A stretch of 64,000 nt of DNA from Lineolata rhizophorae (GCA_010093515.1 MU001686.1:389787-453786); one strand, 5' to 3'; counted from the first letter of the stretch, positions 43,358-55,616 are shown. The notes: a model not told the origin generated them from the letters alone. Made by a program: numbers and translations.

Positions 43358-44929
43358 ATGGCACCAAACAGCGAGCCTGCACCAGACCTAGTTGGTAACG
43401 CTGGAGGGAAAGGAACCGTCCGTCCTAATCCTCCGCGGAAACGGCCATCTCGCCCAAACTTCAATCAAGTCCATTCCCAGCCACTCCCACTAGCAGTCCA
43501 TCCTCTTCCAGCATTTATCCCGCACAATCCTTTATCTCTTCTACGAATCATCTCTGTCTATCTCTTTCAACTATTCCCCTGGTCCAAGCCTACTTCCCAT
43601 CCGGAACGCTACAAAGCATGGTTATCTCGCGAGACTGGCTCCGTTCACGTGACAGACGAGACAGCGATGCGGGCTTTGTGGGAGAAGGGCTTCTTTGGCA
43701 AGGGTAGTTTGAGCCGGAGTGAAGCGACATGGTTGGCAAGAGAAAGAGAAAGAATTAAGAGGAAACGTGAGGGGAGCTGGAAGAGCGCAGAGGAAGCTAC
43801 GAGAAAGAGGAGAGAGGAAAGAAAAGAATTCAAGAAGGAGCGTGCGAGAAAGGAGAGGGAAGCTGTGATGGAGCAAAGGAAGTTGGAGGGGAGGAACAAA
43901 CAGAGTGGAGGGCAACTGGAACAAGTTGACAGTAACGGAAATGTCTCCGAAAGTAGAACGGTCAGATTTGTGTCGGAAGAGGCTTCGTCGCCGAAATATG
44001 TTCCGACAAACTCTGAGGATCATGCCGCTTCTATCCCACTTGAGGGAACTGTTACTGAAACCAGCCCCCAGGGCGCTCACAAAGCCGATAGCGTTCCTCT
44101 TTCTCCGCCCACTTTATCACCGCAAACCAACACCGTGTTGGACGGGCTTCCTGGCAACGGCGATGAGACATCAGGACAGGCACACCAGCAACTTACTCTC
44201 ACTTCGCCCGAAGCTAAAGCAGTTCTAGCCGCTGAGGATACGATCGCAGACGAGGAACATCTTCAACTTACACCCGAGGAAGCCTTCTTCCTAGCATACG
44301 CCCTCGGTATCCTAGACATATATGACGGACAAGCCTCGAGGATCCCGATGTCGACTTCAGACCTGTTCGATTTCTTCAGTCGCTCAGCCACGTTCCCTCC
44401 GCAGGCCGGTTCGTTGGACGACACTTCGTTTCTCGCTTCGTACGCCGTTTATCATCACTTCCGTTCTTTAGGATGGGTAGTGAGACCGGGAATGAAGTTT
44501 GGAGTCGACATGCTGCTCTACAATCGCGGGCCCGTCTTCGCGCACGCAGAATTCGGGGTTATGATAATACCATCACTTCGTAGCGCGGACAAGGATGACG
44601 TTGCGGCTACAGATGCCGTTGGAAGTGGTAAGAAAATGGTCGATAGTAGCCCTGTTCCAAATAGCTACCAAGGGCATGATATGCCGATGAGCTCGTACGG
44701 CATTCAGGGCGGCTTGGGGTCGAGAAAGAATTGGTGGTGGTTGCACTGCGTTAATCGCGTGCAGACCCAGGTCAAGAAGACCTTGGTGCTCGCTTACGTT
44801 GAGATCGACCCTTCAACGGAACGAGAGAATGAAGATGGTCGTAAGATAGATATCGGCCGTATGCTAAAGCGATGCCACGTCAGGGAGTTTATCCTTCGAC
44901 GGTGGGTTCCAAACAGAAGTAGGCAATAA
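43358..44929 (+). CDS. sen2: tRNA-splicing endonuclease catalytic subunit SEN2
   Basis: A single exon of 523 aa. SEN2 cleaves the 5' splice site of intron-containing pre-tRNAs within the Sen2-Sen34-Sen54-Sen15 complex. The N-terminal region has the family's WLSRETGSVHVTDETAMRAL and LWEKGFFGKGSLSRSEATW motifs, followed by a Lys/Arg/Glu coiled coil. A poorly conserved acidic linker comes next. The C-terminal nuclease domain begins at LTPEEAFFLAYALGIL and contains all three catalytic residues: Tyr388 (LLYNRGPVFAHAEF), His396 in the same motif, and Lys473 (TQVKKTLVLAYV). The end (CHVREFILRRWVP) also matches. The first family-like ATG (MAPNSEPAPD) was chosen as start. Confidence 0.93.
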   Translation: MAPNSEPAPDLVGNAGGKGTVRPNPPRKRPSRPNFNQVHSQPLPLAVHPLPAFIPHNPLSLLRIISVYLFQLFPWSKPTSHPERYKAWLSRETGSVHVTDETAMRALWEKGFFGKGSLSRSEATWLARERERIKRKREGSWKSAEEATRKRREERKEFKKERARKEREAVMEQRKLEGRNKQSGGQLEQVDSNGNVSESRTVRFVSEEASSPKYVPTNSEDHAASIPLEGTVTETSPQGAHKADSVPLSPPTLSPQTNTVLDGLPGNGDETSGQAHQQLTLTSPEAKAVLAAEDTIADEEHLQLTPEEAFFLAYALGILDIYDGQASRIPMSTSDLFDFFSRSATFPPQAGSLDDTSFLASYAVYHHFRSLGWVVRPGMKFGVDMLLYNRGPVFAHAEFGVMIIPSLRSADKDDVAATDAVGSGKKMVDSSPVPNSYQGHDMPMSSYGIQGGLGSRKNWWWLHCVNRVQTQVKKTLVLAYVEIDPSTERENEDGRKIDIGRMLKRCHVREFILRRWVPNRSRQ

Positions 44930-45394
44930 CATATTGGAAGACTTTTCATAATTGGTTAGCCTTTCTAGCGGTGGAATGGGACTTTTCAACTTATTAATGA
45001 ATCGCTTTCCAATTAGTTCGCCTTGGCCTTGACGCTTGACAGCGTCTATTTGTATTTGCGCAAACGATCTCCATAACAAAGTACGTACTACATATTGTTG
45101 GCCAATCGCAAAGCTGCATCACGCAAGGAACCAGGTAGAATTTCAGCCCTATGGGCGTGCCGGGCGGCCTGTGCCAAGAGGCTCCGAACGACCCTGCCAG
45201 GCACGACCAGGATCCCGCGGCAGAGCCTCGACGCCCACCCCACACAGCTTCGATTCGATCCCTTCGCCACACGCCTCCTAACGTTCCCTCGTTGTTGCCC
45301 ACCGCTGGGTATTGCTCATATGCTGCTTCTTGTAGTCAAAGCGCCTCGTTGGTGAAGTGAGCTTCTCGGGCGTCTCCCGCTACACTAGCGCGCA
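44930..45394. other. intergenic region upstream of the POT1-like gene
   Basis: 3' flank of SEN2 and promoter of the next gene. A CCAAT lies at 45102-45106. No gene seen. Confidence 0.5.
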
Positions 45395-48300
45395 ATGGCG
45401 GCATCCGGCGAACACAAAGGCGCATCAACCGGTCTCGACAGCCTGAACACAATTGAAAGCCTCGAAGAGGTCGAGCTCTCCAAGCTTGTTCCTCAGGGAG
45501 AATTTCCAACATCGAGCCGCATTGAGGGAGTGGTAACGGTCATATGGCCCTACTTTTCTGGGCGTGGTCCCACCGGACAAGGCTCACTCGCTTTCCACCT
45601 CGACGAGCGCGAGAACTTTCGTTGCGCAAACCCGGGTCTAGTGCGCGTTCAGCTAAAGGGACGCGCTGCGCGCGAATTTCATCAAGAGGGTCTCATCAAT
45701 GGATTTAAGGTGCGCATCGGGCTTGGTGAGGCAACATGGTCGGAGGTATCTACCGCGTGGAGCGCCTTGCATTTTCAGCCGCAAAATGAGAAGCGACGGG
45801 TCGCCGGGGAGCTGGTGTTTACGGATAAAGTATTTGCAACAGTATGATTGACCCGGCTGTGCTTCGATGTCTTCTTGGAAATGGGTGCTCATATCGACAC
45901 ATGCAGATCCAACCGCCAGACGACGAGTCGCACCCTAAACTCATCGATACGCGCGAGCTCAGCCCAGAAACCCCTTCCCCCCTACCACAGGCCCAAGAGC
46001 CTCTTCCTTCGCCGCCACCGTCCGCAACACCGCTGCCGCTTCCGAAGCGCCAACTCCTTCATGACGATGCTCGTCCCTCGCCCGCGAAGTTCCGCACACC
46101 CCGCCTTTCGACCGAGGCAGCGTTGTTCGACTTCTTCCATGACACCCCAATACGAGGCGAAGGGCAGCGCGTTTTCAGCGGTGTGCGAAAATGGATTGTG
46201 GAAGGACGTACACCTCCAGAGGAGGCAACTCAGGCGGCCCCGGTAACCCCAACTCCTGTGCAGCGTAGTCCTACCCCGACTGTTGCGGAGCCGGTTACAA
46301 AGATTATGCAGTCAGCGCCAGAGTTAGTAGAGTCGCTGCCAGCGCCCTTGAAGCTACCGACGGGTCTTATAGAGCCGACAACTGCTATGGAGCCGATTGC
46401 AAAGGTCATAGAATCATCGCTAGAATTAGTGGAGTTGCCGCCTGTACCCTTGGAACCACCGCCAGCGCCCACGGAGCCCGAACCAGCAACCGTAGAGCCG
46501 GAGCTAGCGGCCGTGGAACCAGAGCCAGAGTCCTGGGAGCCGGAGCCAGCGCCTATGGAGTCCGAATTCCAGGCAGTAGGATCGCCATCGCCAGTCGTAG
46601 AGCCTTTGTCGCGGGTTGCGGAACAGCCACCAGGATTTCGTGGTCCGGTTCCAATAAGCCAGTCACCTGGGTCGGCGGAAGCTGTGCCAAGTTATTCTGC
46701 AGCTGTCGAGCACGGTCCATCCCCTGAGAGTATGCAGCACGCACCGAGCTCACCTATGCAAATTGACGAGCAAATACCATCATCGGGGGGTGCTCAACAA
46801 GTGCGCGATTCGTTACCATATCCTTCTAAGGAACCTACTCAAAAATTAGCACAGAGGCTTGAATCACCGGTTGAAGTTGAATCCGAACCAGAATCTAGAC
46901 CAGGTTGGCCGGCGGTCGAATATCCTGAACTACCATCGATATCTGAGTCTCTTGAACCCATCCCAAGCGAACCGCCGCTTCCGACATATGACGATAGAAC
47001 TCTGCCTTCGGAAAAAGAATCGGACGATGAGTCGGAGGAATCTGAAAGTGAATCTGAAGATGAGTCCGAAGAGGAATTCGAAGAGTCCGAAGAGGAAACT
47101 GAGGAGGAATTAATTGAAGGTGAGGAAGAAAATGAAGAGCGGGTGGGTCTATTAGACGAAAAGTCCGAATCGAAACAATCCGAAGTGTCTATTGAACGGT
47201 CCTCACTGCCTCCAGTTTTTGAAGGACAATTTGAAGGAACAGAACGGCCATCACCAGCTCCTCTTGATGAGGGGCAACCCGGCGCCACAGCCCAACTACC
47301 TGTATTACCGTCACCGAGAGCTCCACCATCATCACCCCAGCCGGTATCTCAAACCACAACGCAGATCGTGGATCTATGCTCTGACGGTTCAGAGTCCGAG
47401 GCCGATGTTGAGTCGGAGAAGACGCTTGTTGATGCAGACAAGCACGCGCAGCCAGAGACGCATGAGGATACACAGGGTCTAGAACAAAGATGGCAGGAAC
47501 TGCATAAGCACCCTCAAGGAGATATCCATGGTCGAACCCCAAGCCCTGAGCATCCAGCAACGGAAGCGCTCCAACGGTCCCCTTCGTTGCCGCCGGATTT
47601 AGGAATGGCAGAAGACGCGGTTGCTGTAGCTTCACAGATGGAACTCGACCACGACATAAATTCTATGCCGGAAGTAACACACAGTGATGGCACGTCCATT
47701 ATTGAAAGGGCCGAAGTGATAGGTAAACGCGAACGACGAGTGATACCAGATTCAGTTTCTGGGTCTTTTGAGTCGAAGCTCTCGTCTGAGGTGTCTGTGC
47801 ATGAGGTGACCGAAGAGGAGTCGCAGGATATTTTAAGGCCGCAAGACGAAAAGCTCCACGCGATCGAGGAGGACAACATAATGCATGCAGAGCAACTTCC
47901 GCACCCCACCGGTCCAGAGCCTGCCGGCGGCCGGTCTGAAGATCTGGCACCGTTCCTTTCCACATTTGAATCAACCCAAACTACTCGCCTACAACCTCTG
48001 GATACCGACGACGAGGCTGTTCCGGGAGGCACGCAATTCACCACCGTCACCGAATACGATGACTTTGATCTTCCTCAAATGGCTCTTTACTCCGACGAAA
48101 AGGATAGGCAGGTCACTCCTACTAGCAAGCACTCCGCCTCACTGTCTCCTGCGCCGGGTTCTCCGATCGGCCTCAAGACTTCCATGGGCTATTACACTCC
48201 CCTCGCGTTCCTTCCCGCGCACCTCAACGCGCACGACACTATTGACGTCTTGACCGTCGTCTCGCGCGGCACCGACACGCCCAAGCGCGCGGACAAAGGG

Positions 48301-48654
48301 CCCCGCGACTATTTCACTTCCTTCAGCGTCGTCGACGCGTTCGCCAACCAGCCCGTGCCGGTGAAAGTGTTCCGTCCGTACAAGGCGGCGTTGCCGGTCG
48401 CGTCCGAGGGCGACGTGGTGCTGCTTAGAGACGTCAAGGTCAGGAGCAGGCGGCGGGTGTGCGTCATCGATAGCACGGAGGAGGCGAGCTGGTGCGTGTG
48501 GAGGTACGGGATGGTTGGGGAGAAGGGCGCGAGGCCGCCCGAAGAGATGAACGGGCCGCCGGTGGAGTTGGGCATGGAGGAGAGGGCGGAAGCTCAGAAG
48601 CTCAGGGAGTGGTGGTTGGAGAAGGGGATGAGGAAGTGGAGAACCGAGGGGTAG
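45395..48654 (+). CDS. telomere single-strand-binding POT1/Cdc13-like OB-fold protein
   Basis: Two exons, 45395-45841 and 45907-48654, with a 65-nt intron, give 1,064 aa. The N-terminal about 150 residues contain FPTSSRIEGVVTVIWPYFSG and a compact beta-rich block. The C-terminal OB fold starts near YYTPLAFLPAHLNAHDTIDV, with DYFTSFSVVDAF, VPVKVFRPYKAALPV and EGDVVLLRDVKVRSRRR. This layout matches fungal proteins carrying the telomeric single-strand-DNA-binding POT1/Cdc13 domain, so a nuclear telomere role is inferred. A short conserved island (EAALFDFFHDTPI) follows the N-terminal block. Between the two ends lie about 600 disordered residues: Pro/Glu repeats (46300-46560), a near-pure Glu/Ser/Asp stretch (47020-47140) and many SP/TP sites. 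The acidic IVDLCSDGSESE sequence looks like a SUMO-interaction motif. Confidence 0.75.
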
Positions 48655-49561
48655 AAAGAGGGGGATAAAGTGCCCCACGGAAAGCTCCCGTCTTTAAAGG
48701 TGCTGTTGATCGGTTTGAAGTCGTGAGTCTCTGCCGAGCCCCTTCATTCCAAGTGAGTCCCAAAGCTTGAGCAGGTTGGAGTATTTCCTCATCCATGAAT
48801 CAATCATGAGGCAGCCGAAAACGGCGCCACTTTTTTCTTCTTCTTTATTTGATCTTTCGTGCTAGCTCCATGACTTCCATTTAGGAGCAGGATCTTTAAG
48901 TTCTAGTATTCCCTTGCTCACTTGGACTCCAGACACATTTTTGCCATGTGTTCCGAAAATTCCTTTCGGCGCGTTAGCCCCAACTTTTGCATTTGATACC
49001 CGGGGCTTGGAGTCTATGAGCATCTCTTTTTGATTGAATGCAAGCAGACGGACAACGAAGCAGACCCCGTCAATGCGTTATGGAGGATTCGCTCGTACGC
49101 GGTTATGAACAGCAACATGATTAGTCTATAGCACGTTCTTCTGTTTGCATTGTACAGCTGAAATTCTTCTAATCGAGCGCCGTGGCTCCCTGCATCGTGC
49201 ATGCTACCATGATATCTCTGACCATTTTCGGTTCGATTGGGGAATTGGAGCGGAGCCGCTGAGGCGCAGGACGAGCCCGGACGACGGTGTCGGCGGCGTG
49301 TCACCGCCCCACCCCGCCACGATACGTCATTGGTGGCAGGCGTTGCGAGCGGCAGGAACACGGCATCACGGGCGTCGAATGTGCTGCACGAGCGCTGGTC
49401 CTCGGCCAACCGCGCAGCCCCGCTCCTTAGGTCGCCGTCCAACGCCCGGCCGACCGCCCTTTTCTCGCCCACGTCCGGCTCTCGCCCGCACATTCCAGCC
49501 GAGCACCTGAAATCACGCAATTCCAGCCAAGCGCGCCGTCGGTCTCTAACAATCCTCCACC
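48655..49561. other. intergenic region upstream of sulfite oxidase
   Basis: 907 bases. The last 300 are GC-rich with an inverted CCAAT (ATTGG, 49329-49333) about 230 bases before the start codon. Overlapping Arg-rich open frames on both strands are not convincing genes. Confidence 0.5.
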
Positions 49562-51297
49562 ATGGTATCGACGGTACGTGCTAAGCTCCCTCCGACAGGG
49601 GCAGCTTTATTCCCTGTTTTGGAGAATTGTAAACATTGGATTGTAGGGGTGTTGAGGTACAACCAGCGGCAAGCGTTCGCGCAGATTTAGTAACGATTTT
49701 CGAGAACGCCGTGCTGATTTTTGTGCTAACAATCTCTGCCTTCTTCATGCAGAAGTACTATGAGTTCTCAGTCGAGAAGCCACTGAATCGTGAGCCGCCT
49801 GTCGACGAGCTGGTTCGAAAGTACGGCTTCGGCGTATTTTTCGCAAAAAGTGGTTGTTAACAAAGACACAGTTACTTGACCGAGGTGGATGGATACGACA
49901 GAAATCATGGGTACGTGCAAGTCATTGGATTTTCTGTTGTCACTGTTTGTTCTACAAAAAAAAAAAAAGACTTTCCGAAAGCCTCGGGGTCCTTTGTCGT
50001 GATTATGCCCATCATTCTTCGTCAATCTACCGAAAGATATACCCTTCAACGACGCTAACTCTCCATATAGGCCCATCCCGCACATCGACCCTGACGCTCA
50101 CACCGTCCACGTCGACGGCCTCGTTCGCAGCCCTCTTACACTTTCAATCTCCGACCTGCGTGCACGCTTCCCACAGCACACCGTCGTCGCGGCATTACAA
50201 TGTGCGGGAAACCGGCGCCACACAATGCGGACCAAGCTCCGCGAGGTGCAAGGCATTGACTGGGGTGACGGCGCCGTCATGAACTGCCTGTGGTCAGGGC
50301 CGCGTCTGCGCGACGTGTTGATCGCCACGGGCGTGGAGCTCGACGCAGACACCGGGAGCTACGATGGCAAGCATGCCGCGTTTGCATGCCATCAGACGCA
50401 GGTGCAGCAGGACGAATGGTACGGTGCTAGTGTGCCTCTGGAGAGGGCCATGAGCGTTGACGCAGAAGCTATCGTGGCCTTAGATGTGAGTTGAGTCCTC
50501 AGTTCCCCCGAATTTTGATCGCGTGACGTAGCAGGACATCCTCTAAACCACACAAAAACCACCATGCTATATGCTAGGGGAACGTGGCATTAATCCCCAC
50601 TCCAGCCGATTTCGCAGGAGAAAACAGTTGAGCTAACATCGTCTCCCCAATTCAGATGAACTCCTCCCCGCTAACCCCCTACCACGGCGGTCCCGTCCGC
50701 ATCATCCTCCCCGGCATCGCCGGCGCCCGCTGCGTCAAATGGCTTGACCGCATCACGGTGCAGGCCCGCGACTCCCCCAACTTCTACCAGCACTTCGACT
50801 ACAAGGTCCTGCCGCCACACGTGACGTCGAGCGAGGAAGCCGAGCCCGTCTGGCCGGCCGTCCCCCCCTTGCTCGAGATGCCCGCCAACTCGGTCGTCGC
50901 GACGCCCCGCTGCGGCGCCACGGCCGTGGCGGATGCAGACGGGTGTGTGGGCGCGAAGGGGTATGCGCTGCCGAGCGGAGACGGCGGCCCCGTGGTGAAG
51001 GTCGAGGTCTCCGGGGATGGCGGGGTGACGTGGCAGATGGCGAAGATTCTGGAGCCGCCGAAGAAACTCGTCGACGTGGGCCTGTCGTTGAAATGGGCGT
51101 GGGTGTTGTGGCAGGCACGAGTGAAGGTGGCGGAGGGGACGGGGAGGAAAATTTTGAGCAGGGCCACGGATATTTCCGGGAATACGCAGAGCGCGGAGCC
51201 TGTGTGGAATCTCAGGGGCGTGGCGTATGACGGATACGGTGAGGCGGATGACTTAACTGTTGTGAAGGAAATACAGCCGGCCCAAGCCGTGCTATAG
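49562..51297 (+). CDS. sulfite oxidase, molybdopterin type without heme domain
   Basis: Five exons, 49562-49573, 49753-49820, 49872-49910, 50071-50485 and 50656-51297, give 391 aa. The enzyme oxidises sulfite to sulfate using the molybdenum cofactor. The first exon codes only MVST; joined to the second it gives MVSTKYYEFSVEKPLNREP, the usual family N-terminus, which fixes this choice. Further motifs: YDRNHGPIPHID across exons 3-4; LQCAGNRRHTM with the molybdenum-ligating Cys; GIDWGDGAVMN; WYGASVPLERAM; then PVRIILPGIAGARCVKWLDRI. The dimerisation domain follows (VEVSGDGGVTWQMA). There is no cytochrome b5 domain, as in plant-type enzymes. The C-terminus is not a clear peroxisomal signal (QAVL). 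Alternative: a nitrate-reductase relative, but the length and N-terminus fit sulfite oxidase. Confidence 0.92.
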
Positions 51298-53480
51298 GTG
51301 GAGAATCGGGCAGTCGTTGGTGATTAATATGTCCGTGTCAGCGTCTTTCGCCTGTGCTTTGAGGTCACTCGTAGAGTAGTATAAGGACGTAGAATTAGCC
51401 GTACGGATGAGATGTGGGTCATACTGGAGATGGCAATCTGGATTATGATGTTGACACGTTACCAATGTTGAGTAGTTTAGTAATGAAATTGTTAGTTTAT
51501 ATTCGGAGAGTCACCAGAACATAATTTGAATGAAGGTAGTCAACCCGCCGTCTACTAAATTACTCTGAGGTTATGTTTTTCTCGCAACTTATCTTGTCTA
51601 ATCGATCAGCTGCTATTCCATTCCTGACTCACTTGGGCAAAGAATATCTCATCGCAACCCAATTTCCTGCGTTTCCGTGATTACAATGTCTAGGAGCAAA
51701 CCTTGCTACTTGTGGATTCACGTGATGATAGTCTATGATGTGCCGCATTAATCCTAAGAGGGAGAAACATCAATGGCGACACAAATGATCCAACTTTTAT
51801 TTCGATTGCGGGCCGAAAGTATTGCACAAGCACTGATTACAGCATCATGTCTTCTAGTAGTCTCACTAGTGCTACGCTGCCCAGTAACGCCCCACACATT
51901 TGTTTGCTCAACTCTATATCTGCTACTAACTTACTGATGATATCACAAGTCAACTGTACCTTTTTGGTTTACCACGTAACTCAAAAGTTAATCAGCTGCC
52001 TAGTGAGTGCCTCATGGCAAGAGGGTGGATATAGTCATCCACACCAACGTTCCTGACAAAGGACTTCTGCGCATCAACCTACAACAAGCTAAATTTGTAA
52101 AGATACAGAGAGATTAGCTCGGCTCCTGTAATTAGGATGGCGCAATACTTCAAAGAGAAACTACGCTTTTTTCGCCACTTTTATTTTGCTTTTCCCTATC
52201 TCTTTTGCGATTTAAAATGATTTGTCAGCTGTGAAAGTTTGTATCTGACGGTGTGGTAGCACGCTATAGAACCATATGACACGGAGTGCTTTGGCGCCTT
52301 CAGAGAGACTGTAGGTGTCCACACGAGTACCTTCAGGAGCTTCATGCAATACTACATTGTCTTCAAGTCGGCACTAGACCTACAGCCTTTCAGCTTCTCA
52401 GCACAAATTGATACCGACCCTCGAGACTATATCCGCGGGACTCATACATCAACCTACACAGAACGACTAGCACACCTATGAAAACTCTATATGAATTAAT
52501 GATAGTGCCAAAAGAGGCGCTGAGAGACTGCATTCTCAACACAAGCAAACTTCCGGGCCTACGATGGATTATTGAACTTGATTACCTTAAGTGGATAGCA
52601 GATTACTTCACCAGCGACTGTTGCTTCTTCGCTGCGACTCGGCCTTGCTTGGTTCATCATAATTATGTCGTCGCGGTTATGGCCTAGGATAAGACGCATC
52701 TAGTGGCGTCTACGAGCTATACTGCCTTGAGAGCGTGCGGAAAATATCGAGCTATGGTTGCATGCGTGCGTAATCCTAAAAGTCGGACCACGGCCGAAAC
52801 TTGAAGTTTACGTGCGTAACTCCACGGCGCCTCGAAAAACCGGAAGACCACTATATGGTGATCGCACCAAAACGAGAATAGGACGTGGTGCACAATTATT
52901 CCTATTGCTAGCCATTCTGACTGTTCGAAAAACGGCCCTGAAATCTTTTACGATTTCTAAGTTATGTTTTGGCCTATGATGCTACGTCAACAGTTGTTTG
53001 ACACTATTTAGCATGTTTACAGCTGGGTTACTCTCCGCCCTAGGACAGGCTAGTCAACGCTAAAAGCTAGTTTGAGGGCTTGCCTCGGAAGTTCTAGAGC
53101 CTTATCGTTTTGTCGGGTTTTAGACCTGTATAGATTTTTCCTGTGATGAGAAAACGACGCTGTAAAATACTTGCAGACATGCCAAATACGTCGATATCTG
53201 TGATCCAATGAAAGAAACTCAATTACGAGGCATGTGCTAAAGTGAGGTTGAGAAGAAGTCGGTGTGATCATGTTACTGCGTAGGATTCGGAAGATTTCAA
53301 AAATCATGTGATGTGATCACACGAAATGGAAGCGGACACGTCAATTATCCTCCTGCGTGACAGGTTTTTAACTCGTTTGATGATCATTGGGAGGATATGT
53401 GATAGAATTTTAGTGCACATCATAGCTTGGTCGCTCGGTAGACGTGGAAAAGTCCTTCAAATTGAAAAACTGAAAGTGAA
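51298..53480. other. gene-poor AT-rich region
   Basis: No recognised gene. One Met-less open stretch (about 52278-52481, plus strand) has protein-like composition (TECFGAFRETVGV, FRSFMQYYIVFKSALDL) and is followed by a 69-codon frame at 52478-52687. Neither matches a family I know. They may be remnants of an old element or gene. Confidence 0.4.
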
Positions 53481-53494
53481 TGGTCGACCAACGA

Positions 53495-54605
53495 TCACGC
53501 AGTCTTCTTACCGGAAAGCGCGTAGTTACTCAAGAAGAGCGAGTGATCTAGCCACGTGTTTGTTGCTGGATCTGCAGCGGCTTCGGGCATTTGGGTGGAA
53601 TGATTCCTAAGGCATCGTTGGAATCTACCTAGAAACATCCGGTCATGCAATGATGCAAACACGTCGGAAACTTTATCGAAAGAGATAGTCGGCGACCAGA
53701 ACACCTCGCCGATCACATCAAGCCCGAGATCAACCGGATATTGCCCGCGATCGTTTATGGCTGGGGCTCCTCTAGGAGATTGCGGCAGACTTGATGACTG
53801 ATCAATTTCCAGAATCGCCACAGGCCTATTTCGTGTCACTGGACCTTCGTTTCTCGCTGGATCGTGTGAGGATAGTGAAAGGCGTGGAATAGTATTGACC
53901 ATTGTCGATGCATCTGGTTCGAAACTTCTCACTTTGATGGATGTAGGGGAGAAAGGGTGGACCTGGAAGTAAACTCTCAGCACACTTTTAGCCAATCGCT
54001 GGCTTCGAGAACGAGTGCAGGCAAGTTCGGACTCGGCATGGGCGATTAGCATATCCACAAGGCTCGGCCACTTTGATCATGGCGTCAAAAGGAAGGAGTA
54101 TGGCTCTGGAAAACTACTACGGAATGCACGCTACCAACTATTCGAAGGTAGAGCGTCGGAAGGATGCGGGATAAGTTCCGGCGTTGATCCGGTGTTGATA
54201 CCTTGATGGTCTGGTGTTGCATGAAAACTAGCCGGTGGCGCTACGACGGTCTTATTCATACTTTGCCCAGCTGTGTCTGAGTACATTCGTGGATAGCCGT
54301 ATGATTGCGATAGCTTCCGAAAAGGTCATTGCGGATTGAGCTCGGCGGGCGACGAGAGGCCTGACCCGTGATGAGTGAACTGTGAGTGGTTCGGCGGGCG
54401 GCTCGCCAAGACTGGGGAGTGCGCGAGTGCCCGGGAAGCTGTAGCGCTTGGCGACGGGAATCCGCCGATTGGGCGTATCCGAAACAGGGGCCCCTGCACA
54501 GGCTTTGTCTCCTTTTGGCCCCTCGCTTTCCTGTTCCTCGACAAGATCGTGGATACACCCCGCTGGGGAGACTTTGGATGCGATGTCTAATCGTGATTCC
54601 GACAC
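53495..54605 (-). pseudogene. run of coding-like fragments, possibly a hypothetical multi-exon or decayed gene
   Basis: Three consecutive minus-strand open segments look protein-like: 54605-54252 without an ATG start (SESRLDIASKVSPAG, PLTVHSSRVRPLVARRAQSA); about 54214-54086 starting MNKTVVAPPASFHATPDH; and about 54052-53495 (MLIAHAESELACTRSRSQRL, RVYFQVHPFSPTSIKVRSF). A GTATGA sequence follows the first segment, a potential donor. No family is recognised. It could be a hypothetical gene with introns I cannot fix, a degraded gene, or chance. Confidence 0.25.
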
Positions 54606-55391
54606 ATCGTGAACTTTGCGCCACTAGTGTTCGCGGCCGATTATTGATCCTTGGGCCAACGACACCTTGCCGGATGTCGCCCATTCCTCGTGGCCTGAAC
54701 TCGTGGGATGATTTGGAATACTCACACGCCCTATTCCGCGTTGGTGACCCAACAGTAACCCAATTTGTGTTTCCGCTCTGTGGTCCCCTTTTCGGTTTCC
54801 GGTCTGTATGGCGGCCGCATACATCCGCTGCACGTATTTGTCACTGTCGACGACGGGCGCGAAAATGTTCTGGCACTCGCCTTTTTTTACTCCGTAGTAG
54901 GCAGATTATCAAGCTTTGTTGACTTGTGTCGATGATGTGTTTCAGGAAGCAGCGCGACGGCCAGCGGGCCCGATCGGTGGAATGTGAATGGAGCAGCGCA
55001 TGGTTGCGTGTATCCGGCCTAATACATGGCTAGACGTGCCGGATCAAGGTGCGCGTCGCCAGAATTTAGGTTGACGGTTTGATTCCGGGGGTTCGAGGCG
55101 CCGTCTTCCCTGTTGCCATCCTGCCGCTCGGACTTAGAATGCTTGGATTTTATATCATGAAAGCGAGCCCTGCAATTTTTCTTCATGCGGCCATCTCCGT
55201 GTGAGCCTTCATAATTCTTTTGTCATTCTTACCTCGTTCGTGGGACAGAAACTCTAATTCCGAGCGCTTCCACCTCTTGTGGTCTTCGCTCTTCAACCCC
55301 TTCCCATCACTTCCTTCTAGTCTCTCCGTCCGCGTGTGCTGTGGAATAGTCATTCTCGGCCGTACCCTCGTCCTCTTCCACCTCCACTCGC
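54606..55391. other. intergenic stretch
   Basis: Contains TACTCCGTA at 54888-54896 and a pyrimidine-rich stretch at 55260-55390 just before the next small frame. Nothing else supportable. Confidence 0.4.
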
Positions 55392-55616
55392 ATGTCGTCA
55401 ACAGAGGTGGAGGGTAGCGGTCCCAACATGCATCGCTACCTTCCGGAAGCTCGTGTGATATCGATCGATTCATGGGCGAAAACCATACCGGAGCGGCCTC
55501 ACATATCGCGTTCTCCAGATGGACGATTTTCGAAAGGACTGTCTACCTCCGATCCTGCTGTGCGAGCATATCTCGACTATAAGCTCCAACTCCTCTCGAG
55601 GCGAAAAACTTCTTGA
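55392..55616 (+). CDS. hypothetical 74-aa small protein
   Basis: The frame starts at an ATG after a 130-base C/T-rich leader, as is common for fungal genes. The composition is ordinary and non-repetitive (MHRYLPEARVISIDSWAKT, SPDGRFSKGLSTSDPAVRAY) and it ends with a basic tail. No signal peptide, membrane segment or known domain. It stands alone in a gene-poor region, so it could be an orphan gene or a fragment. Confidence 0.3.
   Translation: MSSTEVEGSGPNMHRYLPEARVISIDSWAKTIPERPHISRSPDGRFSKGLSTSDPAVRAYLDYKLQLLSRRKTS

Noticed and set aside
49014-49520. 168-codon minus-strand frame upstream of sulfite oxidase
   Set aside because: Overlaps plus-strand frames of similar size, Arg/Ser-rich, no recognisable motif; region fits a promoter.
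51298-53480. Repeat-induced-point-mutated transposon
   Set aside because: The region is AT-richer than the genes, but I saw no terminal repeats or transposase traces and could not compute dinucleotide indices.
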